A stretch of DNA of 64,000 bases. Source: Azorinus chamasolen (Eukaryota > Mollusca > Bivalvia > Cardiida > Solecurtidae). Positions 10,101-21,224 of the stretch are shown in pieces. The stretch is from the NCBI GenBank assembly GCA_963576725.1, contig OY755237.1, positions 58,503,805-58,567,804 on the forward strand, given 5' to 3'. A program made the position numbers and the translations under genes. The notes below the pieces were generated by a model. The model made no database searches. It worked only from the letters and a program-made list of their open reading frames with translations, and was not told the origin of the DNA. How positions within the stretch are numbered: the stretch's first letter is position 1; each line of letters starts with the position of its first letter.

Positions 10101-10542
10101 TGTAAGTATCGGTCTTGTAAACAGGTGGCCGTTCACCCGGTGGTAATTTTGCCACTAATCGTTCCTACACGTTACTCCTTACTCTAGCTATATATTTTTG
10201 TCGTGTCGTTTTTCCTCCATTTTAAATGTTTGAATGTGTATTTGTGTTCGCATTAAATATTTGTTGTGGTTCGGTGATTCTGGGATTCTGTTTAAATCAC
10301 CATCTCGTTCGGCACTACATCACGTTGTCAGTTTCCTAATACGCAATCCAGCCAATCGGTGTCTACAGCCCAACCTATTCACACATCCCTCCATGAAACG
10401 GGACGTTTAACAATGGCGTCATAATTATGTTGTCTTACACAAATCAGTGTAACGTATTTATGATAATACAGTGCCGATGTCGTTTCGATGTTGAACAGGC
10501 AAGGGGCCGTTTCGTGAGGGTTATATGTGTTTGGTGGTGGTG

Positions 10543-10573
<31 letters not shown>

Positions 10574-11608
10574 TAGTAGGCGTGTACACTTCCTTTGTGC
10601 TTCTGTAGTTGTTGAGGACATTCACGTGGCATCTCCCACCTGGCCCCTGTTCTAGTTTTCGCACATGTATATGACACAAATAATTTGATAAGCTAGCAAT
10701 AAACAGTAGTGTGAAGCGCGCGTACTTCCTGGTAGCTATATACTTTTTTGTGTGGCATCTCCTTGCTGACTTGCATGTTCAGTTTGCCTGTTTACGATGC
10801 GTATAAATGTATTTGATATAAAAATTAATTAACATATTTCGGATGAAAATTTCAGTTAAATGGTTTGATATTAGGTCAAAGACCTCGTTCTTTGAACACG
10901 ATTAAAACTAGGTAACAATCTTTAACGTGATATACTTCGGTATCAACCCGATAAAATCGATTATCTTCTTATACCAGAGAATGTGTTGTTACTGAATAAA
11001 GGAACCTAAAATGATTAGCCATTTGAAATGCCAAAAGTATGTTATTGATAATTGGTTCACCCGATATTGTAAATAGAAAGTAACATCTTATAATAGCAGA
11101 TTTGTTTAAGCATTATAGAAAATAGTAATGTTTTACTGCATCCGCGTGTTTTGCACGTCAGTTCCTTCTCTTACTTCGCACTCAGATTATTGTCTTGGAA
11201 TACAGCCAAACGGTGCTTCCAAAATAAATCCACCAAATATCAATGTATGCGTCAGTATCTATGTCAACAGTGCATATTATGACTGTTTCAAGGATTTTCA
11301 GTAGCAACCAGCCAACCAATGGCGCCTGGTAAATATGCAGCGTATCACTGGTTGTCAAAAAAACCTTTTCTAAATAAATAAATGACGTAGCATAGACATG
11401 AACAAAGAAAATAATAGTTCAACATATTAGTTCATTTCTTGTTTATTCTTGTGTGTGTGTGTATATTTGACAGCATAGATAGCAAAGCCTTTGAGACATT
11501 ACTGAAATTCCTATATGCCTGACTAACACACATAGATACGAGTATTATTCGATCTTGTTCACATGGACAAATCAATGCTCACACTTTGAATACAAAAACA
11601 AATAAGTA
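10101..11608. other. Long intergenic stretch with GT/G tract
   Basis: A low-complexity tract at 10532-10573 goes from GGTGGT through (GT)n to 17 consecutive G. Opposite-strand open frames rich in Pro and His are only translations of this tract. A short (GT)n run also lies at about 11450. No gene is seen. Confidence 0.5.
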
Positions 11609-11898
11609 TAGGTTAGACCATGGTTGGGCGCGACTAAACGATATACACTAATACTTGAACTGCTCTGATCTAATATTTCGACCACTAAGGGCCTTTTTCA
11701 AAGATTTAAATGTCAAAATACACGTCACATATTCTCTTTGATTTTATGGCTGAATGCATGTAACAAAAATGTGTCGAGTATTTTGACATGATAATCTTTG
11801 AAAAAGGCCCTTGGTGGTCGAAATATTAGATCAGAGTAGTTCAAGTATTAATATTTAAACGATATAGTTCGAGGGGGGCGTTTAGTCGCGCTCAACCA
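11609..11898. mobile_element. Foldback element with ~75-bp inner arms
   Basis: The outer arm GGTTGGGCGCGACTAAACG (11622-11640) faces CGTTTAGTCGCGCTCAACC (11879-11897). The inner arms, about 11649-11728 and 11770-11850, share CGACCACTAAGGGCC / GGCCCTTGGTGGTCG and ATCTAATATTTCG / CGAAATATTAGAT with few mismatches, with a loop of about 45 bp. No coding capacity. Confidence 0.8.
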
Positions 11899-12577
11899 TC
11901 ATTGGCTAACCTATTTAGCATTGGCTTGGGCTTGAGGAAAAACAAGAATTAAACGTCATCAAACTCGCAAATTGACGTCATCAAGCGTGTGCTGAATTTC
12001 CCTCCTTTCTCTTCTCGCAAGATTCTCTCTCATGATTATTGTGCCTGGTTCCCACTAATATAATCTTGGAAATAGAAAAAAGAGGAAAAAACTTAAGATA
12101 AAGCTGGAAATTTAAGGGCAAGGTATTATTTACACTGTGTTCAATTAAATATATAACAATTTTTATATCAATATGGTTCAATTTAAATAAAGGTTATTTC
12201 TATATCTCTGTGGAATATTGTATCAATTAATATCTAGATCTAGATCCTTTTTGCAGTCTAATTTTGTTTAATGTGTGGACTGCAAAAATGATCTAGATCT
12301 AAATTCAATATTCAACAGTAACTTTCTAATTGCACCATATTGAAATGAAATTTATAGTTGAATATTTAATTGAGGACAATGTAAATATATAATTTTTGCC
12401 ACTGTTTATATGTATATATATGAATAACACTTGTGCGAAGAGAATGGTGGAAGATCAACACAATGTCATGTTAGATGACGTCAAACTGCCAGTTTGATGG
12501 CGTTTATTTCTTGTTTTTCCTCGAGCCCAAGCCAGTGCTAAATAGGTTAGCCAACGGTTTAGCGCGACTGAACGATA
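11879..12577. mobile_element. Second foldback element sharing the same ends
   Basis: The left arm TTGGCTAACCTATTTAGC, TTGGCTTGGGCTTGAGG, AAAAACAAG (11911-11948) pairs with CTTGTTTTTCC, TCGAGCCCAAGCC, GCTAAATAGGTTAGCCAA (12510-12555). The ends CGTTTAGTCGCGCT and AGCGCGACTGAACG extend it. An internal hairpin at about 12228-12302 pairs TAGATCTAGATCCTTTTTGC with GCAAAAATGATCTAGATCTA. It is abutted to the 11609-11898 foldback and shares its terminal motif. Confidence 0.75.
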
Positions 12578-12579
12578 TA

Positions 12580-12696
12580 GTTCGAGGGGGTTACGCCTCT
12601 AAATTACGTGCCATTATTGATCGTTAAGGCAGGTGACAGTCTAGTGCAGGATGAAGGCCATGCAGAAAACTCCTATATGAGTTTATCGTGCATTAA
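12580..12696. mobile_element. TA-a half element
   Basis: ACGCCTCTAAATTACGTGCC, then TGCAGGATGAAGGCCATGC and a short hairpin around AACTCCTATATGAGTTT. It is cut at the TTAA of its right arm by the MITE at 12697. Confidence 0.6.
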
Positions 12697-12923
12697 CCCA
12701 TTCCCTCATATTGACGAATTTTGACGACTCTATAAAAGTCACTATGTGAAACCATTGTGATACATAGAGCATTTACATTTGCTCCTATAGGAGCAAATGC
12801 TCTATTTGTCACAATGGTTTCAAACTACACAATTCTAAAATTTTCCTTTTCTCTAGTTAATGTTCATTTTCGGTAGATTTTTTCAAAGTGGTTGGATCTA
12901 AAAATAGCCTATGAGGGAATGGG
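12697..12923 (+). mobile_element. TTAA-a MITE, full length
   Basis: TTAA flanks lie at 12693-12696 and 12924-12927. Ends are CCCATTCCCTCATATTGACG and CCTATGAGGGAATGGG. The hairpin meets at GCTCCTATAGGAGC (12781-12794). Confidence 0.92.
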
Positions 12924-12927
12924 TTAA

Positions 12928-13539
12928 ACAGTTACATTCGCATCAGAATCCAAGCTGTTTGACACTCGACCGGTAGATACGTAGAAGTTTGTACCAATCG
13001 GAAAACCTATTCACAGATTAACGTTTGGGTTAAGCACTTAGTATTAGCATTATTTTTATTTCTACTATTGTTGTTATTCTATAATGATGATGCTGATTAT
13101 CATTATCATTATTATTTCATTTGCTTAGAGTATTAAGTTATACATTCGTATACACAATATATTGGTAATTTAGATATGTACTCGCAGTTGGTTTAAATTT
13201 CCCGTTTGCGAATGTTCTCTTTTATGCGAGTAATTATAGTAATTTATAAAAATGAAGACATATCGAGGCATTGCCTGAAGATGTTTTAAGCCATTAAAAT
13301 GTCAGAAACAAGATACAAATCTTTATTCGGCATAAAATAGCATAAGCATATTCATAGCCATCAATATATATGAACAATTAAATATCTACATACGTAAAGA
13401 GCAATGACATGGAAAGTTATATTCTTCATTCAGTAAAGTTTACAGAGAAGTATAGACTGATCAGAGTTATGGTAAGTTGATAAATGTATGTTCTTATTTT
13501 ATGTATAATAGTGATGTGACAGAAATTGAGAATTTTTAA
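12928..13539. other. Intergenic, short AT microsatellite
   Basis: An imperfect ATT/ATC repeat lies at about 13078-13120. No gene is seen. Confidence 0.4.
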
Positions 13540-15060
13540 TATTTAATTTTCACCCCTAAACTCCGAAGGGAGGTGATCCCCCGAAAGCAAAAATTGCAAC
13601 ACAAAAAGAGAAAATTGCAGACTCGGTGTTATTGAGTCTGTTCATGAGCAGTAATTGAAAGTGCAACACTGCTCACGCCTAAGTTTGGATGCATTATGGA
13701 TAATTCTAGGCGATTTAGGTGACATCAAGTTTTTAAATTTATGAGTATTTGGCCAACGACAGAAGTTATGAGAAAAATAGTGTCGTCTTAATTCGTTGAA
13801 TTTCGGACATACTAAAAGAAAGTGGTATACGCCTTCTATCATGTTCATGTTACAATTTTTACAGATTCTTTCTGTTCTTGGTGTATTTAAATGTCTGCCT
13901 TTCTCAATAGCTTAATCATGTGAAGGGAGTCTAAATTTGGTAAGGGCAATTCTGTAACTATTGATATTTATCTAGCTCAGGTAGTATTTCGAGATTTTCT
14001 TTGTACTTACAGTATGACATTAGTCGATACTATTATGCTAGTTTTGCATTTAAGAATCTATGAGTCGTTGTTTAAAATTTATCGTGGTATTCGCTTATAT
14101 TATACATACATCTGGCATTCCTATTTCATCAGTAATTTGTTTTACATGGGATGCCCAATTTGTACCGCCATATGTGTTGTTATTATTTGCGTCTTGCTTT
14201 AACATATTGTATATTATCTTTACAAGTTTATTATTTTCAGATTGAATAATTTTTATCGAAAATTTTATTATTAAGATTTTTCGGGGGATCTTCATAGGAT
14301 ATATACCTAGCTCTCCATACAAACCATCAAGATTAATACTTTTTCGAACACATAATACCTTTCTCAGACATTTATAGTGTATTAGTTCTATATCTTTTTT
14401 AAATTCGTGGTATCCGAAAATGTCTGATCCGTAATTAAGTATAAATCCTACGAGGCTGTCAAAACCTTTACACTTATCTGTTATAGCTAGCTCTAACTGG
14501 TTAAAAATGATGAATAAATTGTGCATAGCAAATAAGGTATGTTCGGCTATTTTTTTCTATGTTCGGAACCAATTTCCGTTTTTGAACATGTTTATACCGA
14601 GCTATTTAACGGATTCTACTTTATCTAGTTTCATATTATTATAAAACAGATCATATTTTGTAGGTCGGCCTTTCTTGAATATCATGATTTTTTTGTTTTC
14701 TTTGTATTTATTTTTAGCCCCCAAGGGTTGCAATATATTTGTAGATCGTTAAGTAAGGATTGTAGAGCCTGTGTGGTATGTGCAAAAAGAACCGCATCAT
14801 CGGCAAATACGAGGATGAATAATTGTGCGTCATCAAGAGTGAATAAGCCATCAATATTACTATTAAGATGGTTCAATATATCATTTACGAAAAATAAAAA
14901 CATTATGGTAGAGCACTGGTCCCCTAGTTTTACACCGATTCGAAAAATGATGATGTTTCAGTATTATATTCACTACTCTGTAATTTATTAACTGTCACAA
15001 GTTTCGAGCTTGGAAACGTTTCGAAACGTTTAACTACATTTTCTATCTGTTTACCATTTA
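13540..15060 (-). pseudogene. Non-LTR retrotransposon (LINE) 3' half with RT
   Basis: The minus strand encodes a decayed reverse transcriptase and C-terminal region. Motifs in order are: IGVKLGDQCSTIMF and FFVNDILNHL (about 14880-14960), VFADDAVLFAHTTQ with the catalytic Asp pair (about 14790-14830), LQIYCNPWGLKINTKKTK (about 14690-14745), LVGFILNYGSDIFGYHEF (about 14390-14450), YGGTNWASHVKQ (about 14130-14165). A CCHC-type knuckle ICKNCNMNMIEGVYHFLLVC lies at about 13810-13875. Frameshifts and stops separate the blocks. The endonuclease and the 5' part are absent, so this is a truncated, dead copy. The clade is not assigned. The last ~130 bp (13551-13690) are shared with the D repeats. Confidence 0.85.
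13551..13690 (-). repeat. LINE 3' tail shared with D repeats
   Basis: On the minus strand: GTGAGCAGTGTTGCACTTTC, then CATGAACAGACTCAATAA, GAGTCTGCAATTTTCTC, and GGGGGATCACCTCCC near the end. The same series closes the D copies at 27816, 48599, 57846 and 18031. Confidence 0.8.
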
Positions 15061-15927
15061 CTCAATGAGACTTCATGTTAGAAATAATTACATAATTGAT
15101 ATTAATTATCTGATGTTTTATAATGGAATATGACCTCCAGATATGTTGCAGGAACTATATAATCAGATTTATAAGATTCCATAAGCAAGTGCTTTATTTA
15201 TCACAATGGTTTCAAGAAGTGTTTTTTATAGAGGCGTAGAAAGGCTTATATATGAAGGAAAGGGTTAAACAATATAGTGTATCCTAGTTGCGTGTTTATT
15301 ACACGATCTAATGCAGTTCTAATGTGAAAAAATATTAATAAGCACAGTCTTTGAGCTTCTAAGTAGACACATATGACATAATACATTCGAATAGAGTAGT
15401 AGACATGTACTAACATAATACATTATATATTAAAATATTTCCAAGAAGGCATTCCCGAAAACAAATCCTAAAAGAGATGTGTTACTCATAATTTAGGAAC
15501 TGTCACAAATTAAATCTACGACAAGAAGCGGTCACATACCAACACAAAGAACATACACGTAGACACATAAACCACGCGTCACTTGAATTTAGGAGCTGAA
15601 ATAATGTTTTGTCAAACACGATCATTTTTCTCGGGTGTTTATGATTTAACGGCGTAGACGGCTTGCTGTAGTTAATCTGCTGAATAATTAGAACCGACTC
15701 CTTTCTGAATACTGTGTAAACAAAACGTTGTATCAAATTTTATCACCGACGAAAATTATTCTGTTCTGGGACATAACGGGTTACATCAGTCATCCCGGAA
15801 ATAGAGCAACACCGGACACACCTGTAAGTTCCATATTTTGGACTCCACATGGATAAAAGTATAATTTTTCGTTTATATTTGAGAAACTATTATCACAAAT
15901 GTACGTTAGAAAAATCTTCCTAAAGCG
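15061..15927. other. Intergenic with half TTAA-a MITE
   Basis: At 15190-15266 the right half of a TTAA-a element remains (GTGCTTTATTTATCACAATG to GGAAAGGG, then TTAA). The rest shows no supported feature. Confidence 0.45.
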
Positions 15928-16005
15928 AACAAAGCAGGTGGTTGCTTAATGCAGGACAAACGCAAGGCCGTTAGAGCTTACCGCATAACTTGCGTCCATC
16001 TGTCT
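15928..16005. mobile_element. TA-a fragment hosting a TTAA-d MITE
   Basis: CAGGTGGTTGCTTAATGCAG then GACAAACGCAAGG and CTTGCGTCCATCTGTC. The right arm is interrupted at its TTAA by the following element. Confidence 0.65.
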
Positions 16006-16009
16006 TTAA

Positions 16010-16267
16010 CCCTTTCCGTCATATAAACGCCTTTTCACGCATTTATAAACAGAGTAGCACTGGCCAGACAACTCCTATAGGCGTCGTCTGATCAGAGTCT
16101 GCTCTGTTTGCTGATGGCATTTGATAGCTCTGTTTCTTTATTTTCTAATTGTCTAAAATGGCTACATTGTTCCACCTGCCATATTTCATTATAACTAGTT
16201 TGTCCATGAATATTCAGTAGGTATTGGTCCAATTGGAATTTGTAATAAACATAGAACAGGGAAAGGT
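16010..16267 (+). mobile_element. TTAA-d MITE, full length
   Basis: TTAA flanks lie at 16006-16009 and 16268-16271. It begins CCCTTTCCGTCATATAAACG and ends ATAGAACAGGGAAAGG. The hairpin is CCAGACAACTCCTATAGGCG / CGTCTGATCAGAGTCTGC. The 3' part has AATGGCTACATTGTTCCACC. Confidence 0.9.
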
Positions 16268-16271
16268 TTAA

Positions 16272-16598
16272 GATACGGAACTAGACGTCTTTGTGGTGCT
16301 TAGTTATGAAACATTTGACTCAAACTCTTCAATTTGTTTTTGCTAAACTTTCGCATTAGCGAAGTTTAATGTACCAATTAGAGGTGTTGCAAAGCATTCA
16401 GGTTATCATCAACACAACCACAATACTCATCTTCTACTGACCCAATAACGTTTATATAGCTGCATGTAAACACAGCAAATTTTGCAAAATTTTCGTGACA
16501 TAAACTGTGTAATCATAACTATATTATTACATACTCCAACATAACCGACCCTGATCAGATGCTCCAATAAGTCTACATGTGCTTTGCTTGCAGACGCA
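16272..16598. other. Intergenic, nothing seen
   Basis: A weak TTAA-d-like stem (GACCCTGATCAGATGCTCC) lies at about 16548. No gene is seen. Confidence 0.4.
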
Positions 16599-16602
16599 TT
16601 AA

Positions 16603-16886
16603 CCCTTTACCTGTTCAATATTTATGTAAGACATTATGACGTCATGTATATTTATTAGCTGTTTCTTAATAATATAAAATATTCAAGGGATTTGGTTTGC
16701 TTTGACAAAACTGTAACAAGAGGTCTATATCATGTCTTAAGCAAACATAACAGGCCCTAATCAGACGATTCTTATAGGAGTCGTCTGATCTATGTCTGAT
16801 CTATGTCTACTCTATTTGCAAAATGCGTGAAAACATATTTATATTCGAGCAAGGGTTGTTAAAGGGTGAATTTATGGAGTAAAGGA
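16603..16886. mobile_element. TTAA-d-related MITE, longer variant
   Basis: TTAA flanks lie at 16599-16602 and 16887-16890. The left end is CCCTTTACCTGTTC and the right end GGAGTAAAGGA. The hairpin AATCAGACGATTCTTATAGG / AGTCGTCTGATC lies at about 16758-16790. Confidence 0.75.
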
Positions 16887-16955
16887 TTAAACAACTAATC
16901 AGCCGTCTTCTAAAATACTCCATTGCCATGATATCACAATGTACGAGGTCGTTAA

Positions 16956-17176
16956 CACAGTATCCCCTAGTGACGCATTTTTGCGCAACTATAAAAGTCA
17001 CTTTGTGAAACCATTGTGATAAATAGAGCATTTGCTCCTATAGGAGCAAATGCTCGATTTATCCCAATGGTTTCAAACTACACAATTCTATACTTTTCCT
17101 TTCCTCTAGTTAATGCTCCTTTTCGGTAGATACATTCAAAGAGGTTGGGTCTAAAAATAGCATAGGAGAGAATGAG
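16956..17176 (+). mobile_element. TTAA-a MITE, full length
   Basis: TTAA flanks lie at 16952-16955 and 17177-17180. A strong hairpin meets at GCTCCTATAGGAGC (17034-17047). The left end (CACAGTATCCCCTAGTGACG) is diverged from the family consensus and matches the copy at 3393. Confidence 0.9.
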
Positions 17177-17180
17177 TTAA

Positions 17181-17380
17181 ACCCACCTCACTCACTCGTT
17201 GATTGACGATCATTCTTATAAACGCTTCCGAATCCCTTTCTGAATATAGACCATAATAATATACTGAGAAACGATTAATTACAGCTGGTTTCATTTGAAA
17301 ACCAAGTAAGTTATTCCCATTATATACTGGTATTTGGGATACATATTTGTTTATCATATGGATCGCAACAGAAATGTATA
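17181..17380. other. Intergenic, nothing seen
   Basis: No supported feature. Confidence 0.35.
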
Positions 17381-17585
17381 CAGTAAAACATTCTCTACAA
17401 CAGCCACTTAATTATGTTAATTAGTTGTTTTTTAAGGCAGGTGGTTGCTTAAAGCAAGGTGAAAGTAAAACAGAATGCTGCTATAGGAGCGTTCTGTTTT
17501 ATTTTCACCTTGTTTTAAGCTGCCACCTGCCTTTTACACAAAATACTTGATGTAATTTAGTGGCCGTTATAGAGAGGTTTTACTA
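17381..17585. mobile_element. TA-b MITE
   Basis: It begins CAGTAAAACATTCTCTAC after TA and ends AGAGAGGTTTTACTA before TA. The hairpin pairs GCTTAAAGCAAGGTGAAAGT with ATTTTCACCTTGTTTTAAGC. The tip GCTGCTATAGGAGC has one mismatch. Confidence 0.9.
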
Positions 17586-17599
17586 TAGATACATTAGTT

Positions 17600-17690
17600 T
17601 TCGTTATTAAAGGACATAGGCAAACAGTGTAAACCCAGATCAGATGGCTCAGGAAGGAACCCTCTGATCAAGGTATGCACTGTTTGCTGA
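17600..17690. repeat. TTAA-d-like hairpin remnant
   Basis: CAAACAGTGTAAACCCAGAT, CAGATGGCTC and GAGGGTTCC-type arms fold around GGAAGG, closing with GCACTGTTTGC. No TTAA ends are seen. Confidence 0.5.
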
Positions 17691-18030
17691 AACAATCAAT
17701 GTCATTGGCTTATTCAGGTAAATGATTTGTTTGCTATGCCACATCTACATGAAACGTGGATCGTTCACACTTGAAAGTAAGATCTGAACGGGTTTCCTTT
17801 AAATTTCTGAATGAATGTGTAGTAAAGTACGGGTATTTGCATACAGTGTCAAACCATACCATCCACAGTCTTTGCAAGATTGCATATCTACAAAGTTTGA
17901 CTTAAGCACAATATATTTGACGCTTCGTGTAACGTATATTTGCCATCTGTGTTGGTAAATAGGTATTGCTGGTCATATTTTGTAACGTTTTGACACTATA
18001 TCAATCTATCTATAGAATACAAAAGAGTGT
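17691..18030. other. Intergenic, nothing seen
   Basis: No supported feature. Confidence 0.35.
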
Positions 18031-18835
18031 GTTTCCGCTAATACGAAAATTGCGAAAATCGGAGATCCTTCGAAAACGCCAATAGCAATTCGAAAAAAGG
18101 AAACCTGCAGACTCAGTTTTATTGAGTCTGTTCATGAACAATTAAATGAAGTGCAACGCTACTCTTGTTCCCTTATGCATGTACCGTCTTAAGCAGTATT
18201 AACCCTTCGCTTGCTATTCACGCCAATATACCAACCTGTAAATAGAATAGTGAAGACCCAGATGAGACAGCTTCTGCAGGAGCTGTCTCATCAAGGTCTG
18301 CACTATTTACAAGTTGATCGTGCAACCAGTGCTCTCCACAGCAGTGATTGCACAGCGAGATACGTGTACACAGTGAAGATGTATGTAATTATACAACAGG
18401 GCATAGGTAACGAAGGAGAAATGTACTTTAAAACTCAGCAAGAGAAGGATTAAAATGAATAAAATCATTGAAATCCATGACTCCTAAGCACCAGAAAATA
18501 TAACAACGATGAAAATGAAACACGCGGCGACTTTTTACAGCGCCCACACTGACTTGCTGTTGTAAAGTATATACTTTTCGAAAGTAGGGGATACGCCGAA
18601 TGCAAAGGTAGCAATGCGAAAAGGGAAAATTGAAGAGTCAGTTTCATTGGTTCTGTTCATGAGCAGTTATTTAAAGTGCAACGCTACTCATATAGCCCCC
18701 AGTACTGGCTTAAGCAGTATTCAAGTTTCTAAACTAAAATTATTGAAATTCACGATCCAGAAGGACAAGAAATTATAACCAAATTGAAAATGATGCACGG
18801 AGCGACTTTTCACGGCCGCCAAAAATGATTTTATC
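18031..18835 (-). mobile_element. D repeat, two tandem units, interrupted
   Basis: The minus strand reads two head-to-tail D units (18454-18835 and 18031-18198), each ending with the LINE-type tail (CAGACTCAATAAAACTGAG). A TTAA-b MITE sits between them in the region following GGCTTAAGCAGT. Confidence 0.7.
18203..18449 (-). mobile_element. TTAA-b MITE, full length
   Basis: TTAA flanks lie at 18199-18202 and 18450-18453. Left end CCCTTCGCTTGCTATTCACG. The hairpin GAGACAGCTTCTGCAGGAGC / CTGTCTC is at about 18265-18292. It is inverted relative to 7787. Its translation stays open by chance and is not evidence of a gene. Confidence 0.9.
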
Positions 18836-19403
18836 CATTATATATATATATCTAAATAAGCACATGCATCACTGCGATAATGTGAATTTGTTCAACCCAT
18901 TAGAGTACAGTGTGTAATATTTTGAATTATCCATATCTGCTTTTTTTCTCGACTGCACTTAATGTTATTCATTCTATCTAAATGCACTAAAAACAATTTG
19001 TGTTTCTTGTTGCTACTAAATAGCACCATTATACTGAGAAATATAAGTTTGCCATCAATAACCCTTGCCCTGTCGTTTGCGATCAGACTCTCAATTGCAA
19101 ACAACTATGAGCCAGACAAGATGCCAAGTAATTCTAATTTTCAGCAGAAATCCAAAGTGCTTGACACTCCGTAAATAGTTTTTCATCGAATGAAATGTAT
19201 TCAACATTGAACTAGAGTTGAATTTGAGCAGACACCTTTGCACAGCAGAGACAGGGTTATGAACTGGTGTAACTGTATTATATTTTCACAGAAAGCTTTT
19301 AATGACAAATGCTTTTACCTACGTGGTTTTAACAGCATCCCAGTTGATATAAAAGCTGCACTGTGTGCTATTACTATAGCATATAAACACATGACGTTTT
19401 GGC
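18836..19403. other. Intergenic with weak TTAA-c trace
   Basis: GCAAACAACTATGAGCCAGA at about 19097 resembles a decayed TTAA-c stem. No gene is seen. Confidence 0.35.
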
Positions 19404-19486
19404 ATAAACTGTAACGTCTGATTCATAAAGTATCATAAGCAATCAGAGCAGATCCTTTAGTTTGCGTACATACCATTGGAAAGGGG
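19404..19486 (-). mobile_element. TTAA-d fragment
   Basis: GAGCAGATCCTTTAGTTTGC and GGAAAGGGG running into TTAA at 19487-19490. Only one end remains. Confidence 0.55.
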
Positions 19487-19521
19487 TTAACAGATGTGAT
19501 GCATGTTGTTATACGATTTAA

Positions 19522-19738
19522 CCGTTTCTATGTTTAATGTTTATTCAAAATTCTCCTCATTAATATTCGTGGCTAGAATCGGTAAAATGGAGCACGGAAA
19601 GGGGTTGTGTTTCACCATAGTGGAAACTGTAAAATCAGATCTATAAAATCTATAAGCAAACAGAGCAGACACTGTCTGATCTGGGTCTATTCCGTTTGTA
19701 AAGGCGTGAAAAGGCGTTTATATGAATCATAGGTATTT
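19522..19738 (-). mobile_element. TTAA-d MITE, inverted, decayed
   Basis: It follows TTAA (19518-19521) and has the order CTATGTTTAATGTTTATTC, ATAAGCAAACAGAGCAGACA, CTGTCTGATCTGGGTC, GGCGTGAAAAGGCG. The right TTAA is lost. Confidence 0.65.
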
Positions 19739-20144
19739 GAAAGTGTTGTTGTTGTCCTAACACTCAACGCATGCAACCAGGCAACGTTTCAGTTGGTATT
19801 AAATCTTAATACTGCTGAAAACCGTTTTAAATCGATGTTAAATCCATATAATGTATGCATATTTCTCGTTATGTACTCATTGTCTCAGATTTCTATCATA
19901 GAAACCATTTTTCACAATGAAACTAAAAAGTGTTTCCATTGTTAAATATTGATATAGGGTACTGATGAAAGGTGTGCGCATCTCGACGACATTACATCCT
20001 TTTGAATATATTTACGCAAATCGTTTATATGAACGTAGGCGCAAATTCCATCGAAAGCTACGCAAAAACGGTTCCTATGTCACTAATGAATGACTAATAC
20101 AACTCGTTCATATAGTCTTGAAATATGTTTTCGTTAGGTGAACT
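19739..20144. other. Intergenic, nothing seen
   Basis: No supported feature. Confidence 0.35.
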
Positions 20145-20383
20145 GTAACTCTATACTGCATAAATACGCCGTTCTATGCATTTGAGATGGAATAGATCAA
20201 TATCAGACAGTTCCTTCAAGAGTCGTCTGATCAGGGTCTGCTTTGTTTTGCTTTTGAAATAATACAGATATAATTATACAGTTGATGTCATGGCCAATTT
20301 CCTCTGTTCATGTGTCATAATAAAACAATTAATATGCATGATGTCATTATTTTTATATTATCATTCGTGGAGTAAAGGATGAA
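20145..20383 (+). mobile_element. TTAA-d MITE, decayed ends
   Basis: ATAAATACGCCGTTCTATGC, then a hairpin ATCAGACAGTTCC / AGTCGTCTGATCAGGGTCTG, then ATGTCATTATTTTTATATT and GGAGTAAAGGAT. The terminal TTAA sites are mutated. Confidence 0.6.
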
Positions 20384-20440
20384 TGTCAACGTCAACGTAT
20401 ACCATGAATGTGTTTCTATCTAAATCACATTCGACTTTTG

Positions 20441-20678
20441 CAGTAAACCCCCTATAATGCGAACACTTTTTTACAGTAAACCCCATATAATGCGACCACA
20501 AAAAGCAGGTATAATTCCAAGTGTTAGAGGCAGGTTGTAGCTTAATGCAGGAGGAAAGTAATACAGAAAGCTCCTATAGGAGATTTTTGTATTACCTTCG
20601 TCTTGCTTTAAGCAACCACCTGCTTATAAAAAACAACCATGTTTATTCATTAAGATACGCATTTGAGGGTTTCTTCTG
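20441..20678. mobile_element. TA-a MITE with duplicated left end
   Basis: The left end occurs twice, CAGTAAACCCCCTATAATG at 20441 and CAGTAAACCCCATATAATG at 20474, so a 33-bp terminal piece is duplicated. The right end GGTTTCTTCTG precedes TA. The hairpin centre AGCTCCTATAGGAGATT is partly decayed. Confidence 0.8.
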
Positions 20679-20854
20679 TATTTGGACAGATGAAATAACA
20701 ACAATTGGCAAAAGCAGCTAGACGAGTATATCTCAAACTTAAATTTTATTTATACTCAGTTGTTATTCTTGTGGGAACAGAAAGTTTCTGACAAATACTA
20801 TAGACAAAAGTGTGAGTTCTCCTCATTTAATAAGTATTCGATATTTACTAGTCT

Positions 20855-21008
20855 AATGTCAAGGCGAGACTTGCCATGGGAGAAATTGTAAAATCGAATC
20901 GATTCTATGTCATGTGAAAACAGAGCAGAACCTGATCTGATATTATAGGAGCAGTTTGATCTGAGTATACTAACGGCGTTAAAATATATGCATGTGGAAC
21001 ATTGGGTT
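20855..21008 (-). mobile_element. TTAA-d fragment, inverted
   Basis: AACAGAGCAGAACCTGATCT, then TATTATAGGAGCAGTTTGAT. The ends are decayed. Confidence 0.45.
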
Positions 21009-21224
21009 ACGGAAAATTGCAAAGCAATTCACATTTGACACAAACGCACCAGCGTACCCCTTTCTATTGCTAATTGTGGTTTAAAAACGGCGCTTATTTC
21101 CCAAAACTAATTGTAAGCTGGAACTGTCTTCATAACGGGGGATTGTTCATGTAAACTCGTCTACCAATTAAACCAATGTTTTGGTCAGTTATATTTGTAT
21201 ATATTCTATATTCTTAACACTTCT

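Noticed and set aside
10379..10677. Pro/His-rich open frames
   Set aside because: Antisense translation of the GT/G tract.
14728..14991. Plus-strand open frame over the LINE
   Set aside because: Shadow of the reverse transcriptase on the minus strand.
18211..18453. Open frame MLFTPIYQPVNRIVKTQMRQ and its relatives at 7783-7986 and 32176-32469
   Set aside because: All lie in TTAA-b MITEs and include the hairpin. Shared openness follows from shared descent, and I see no sign of selection.
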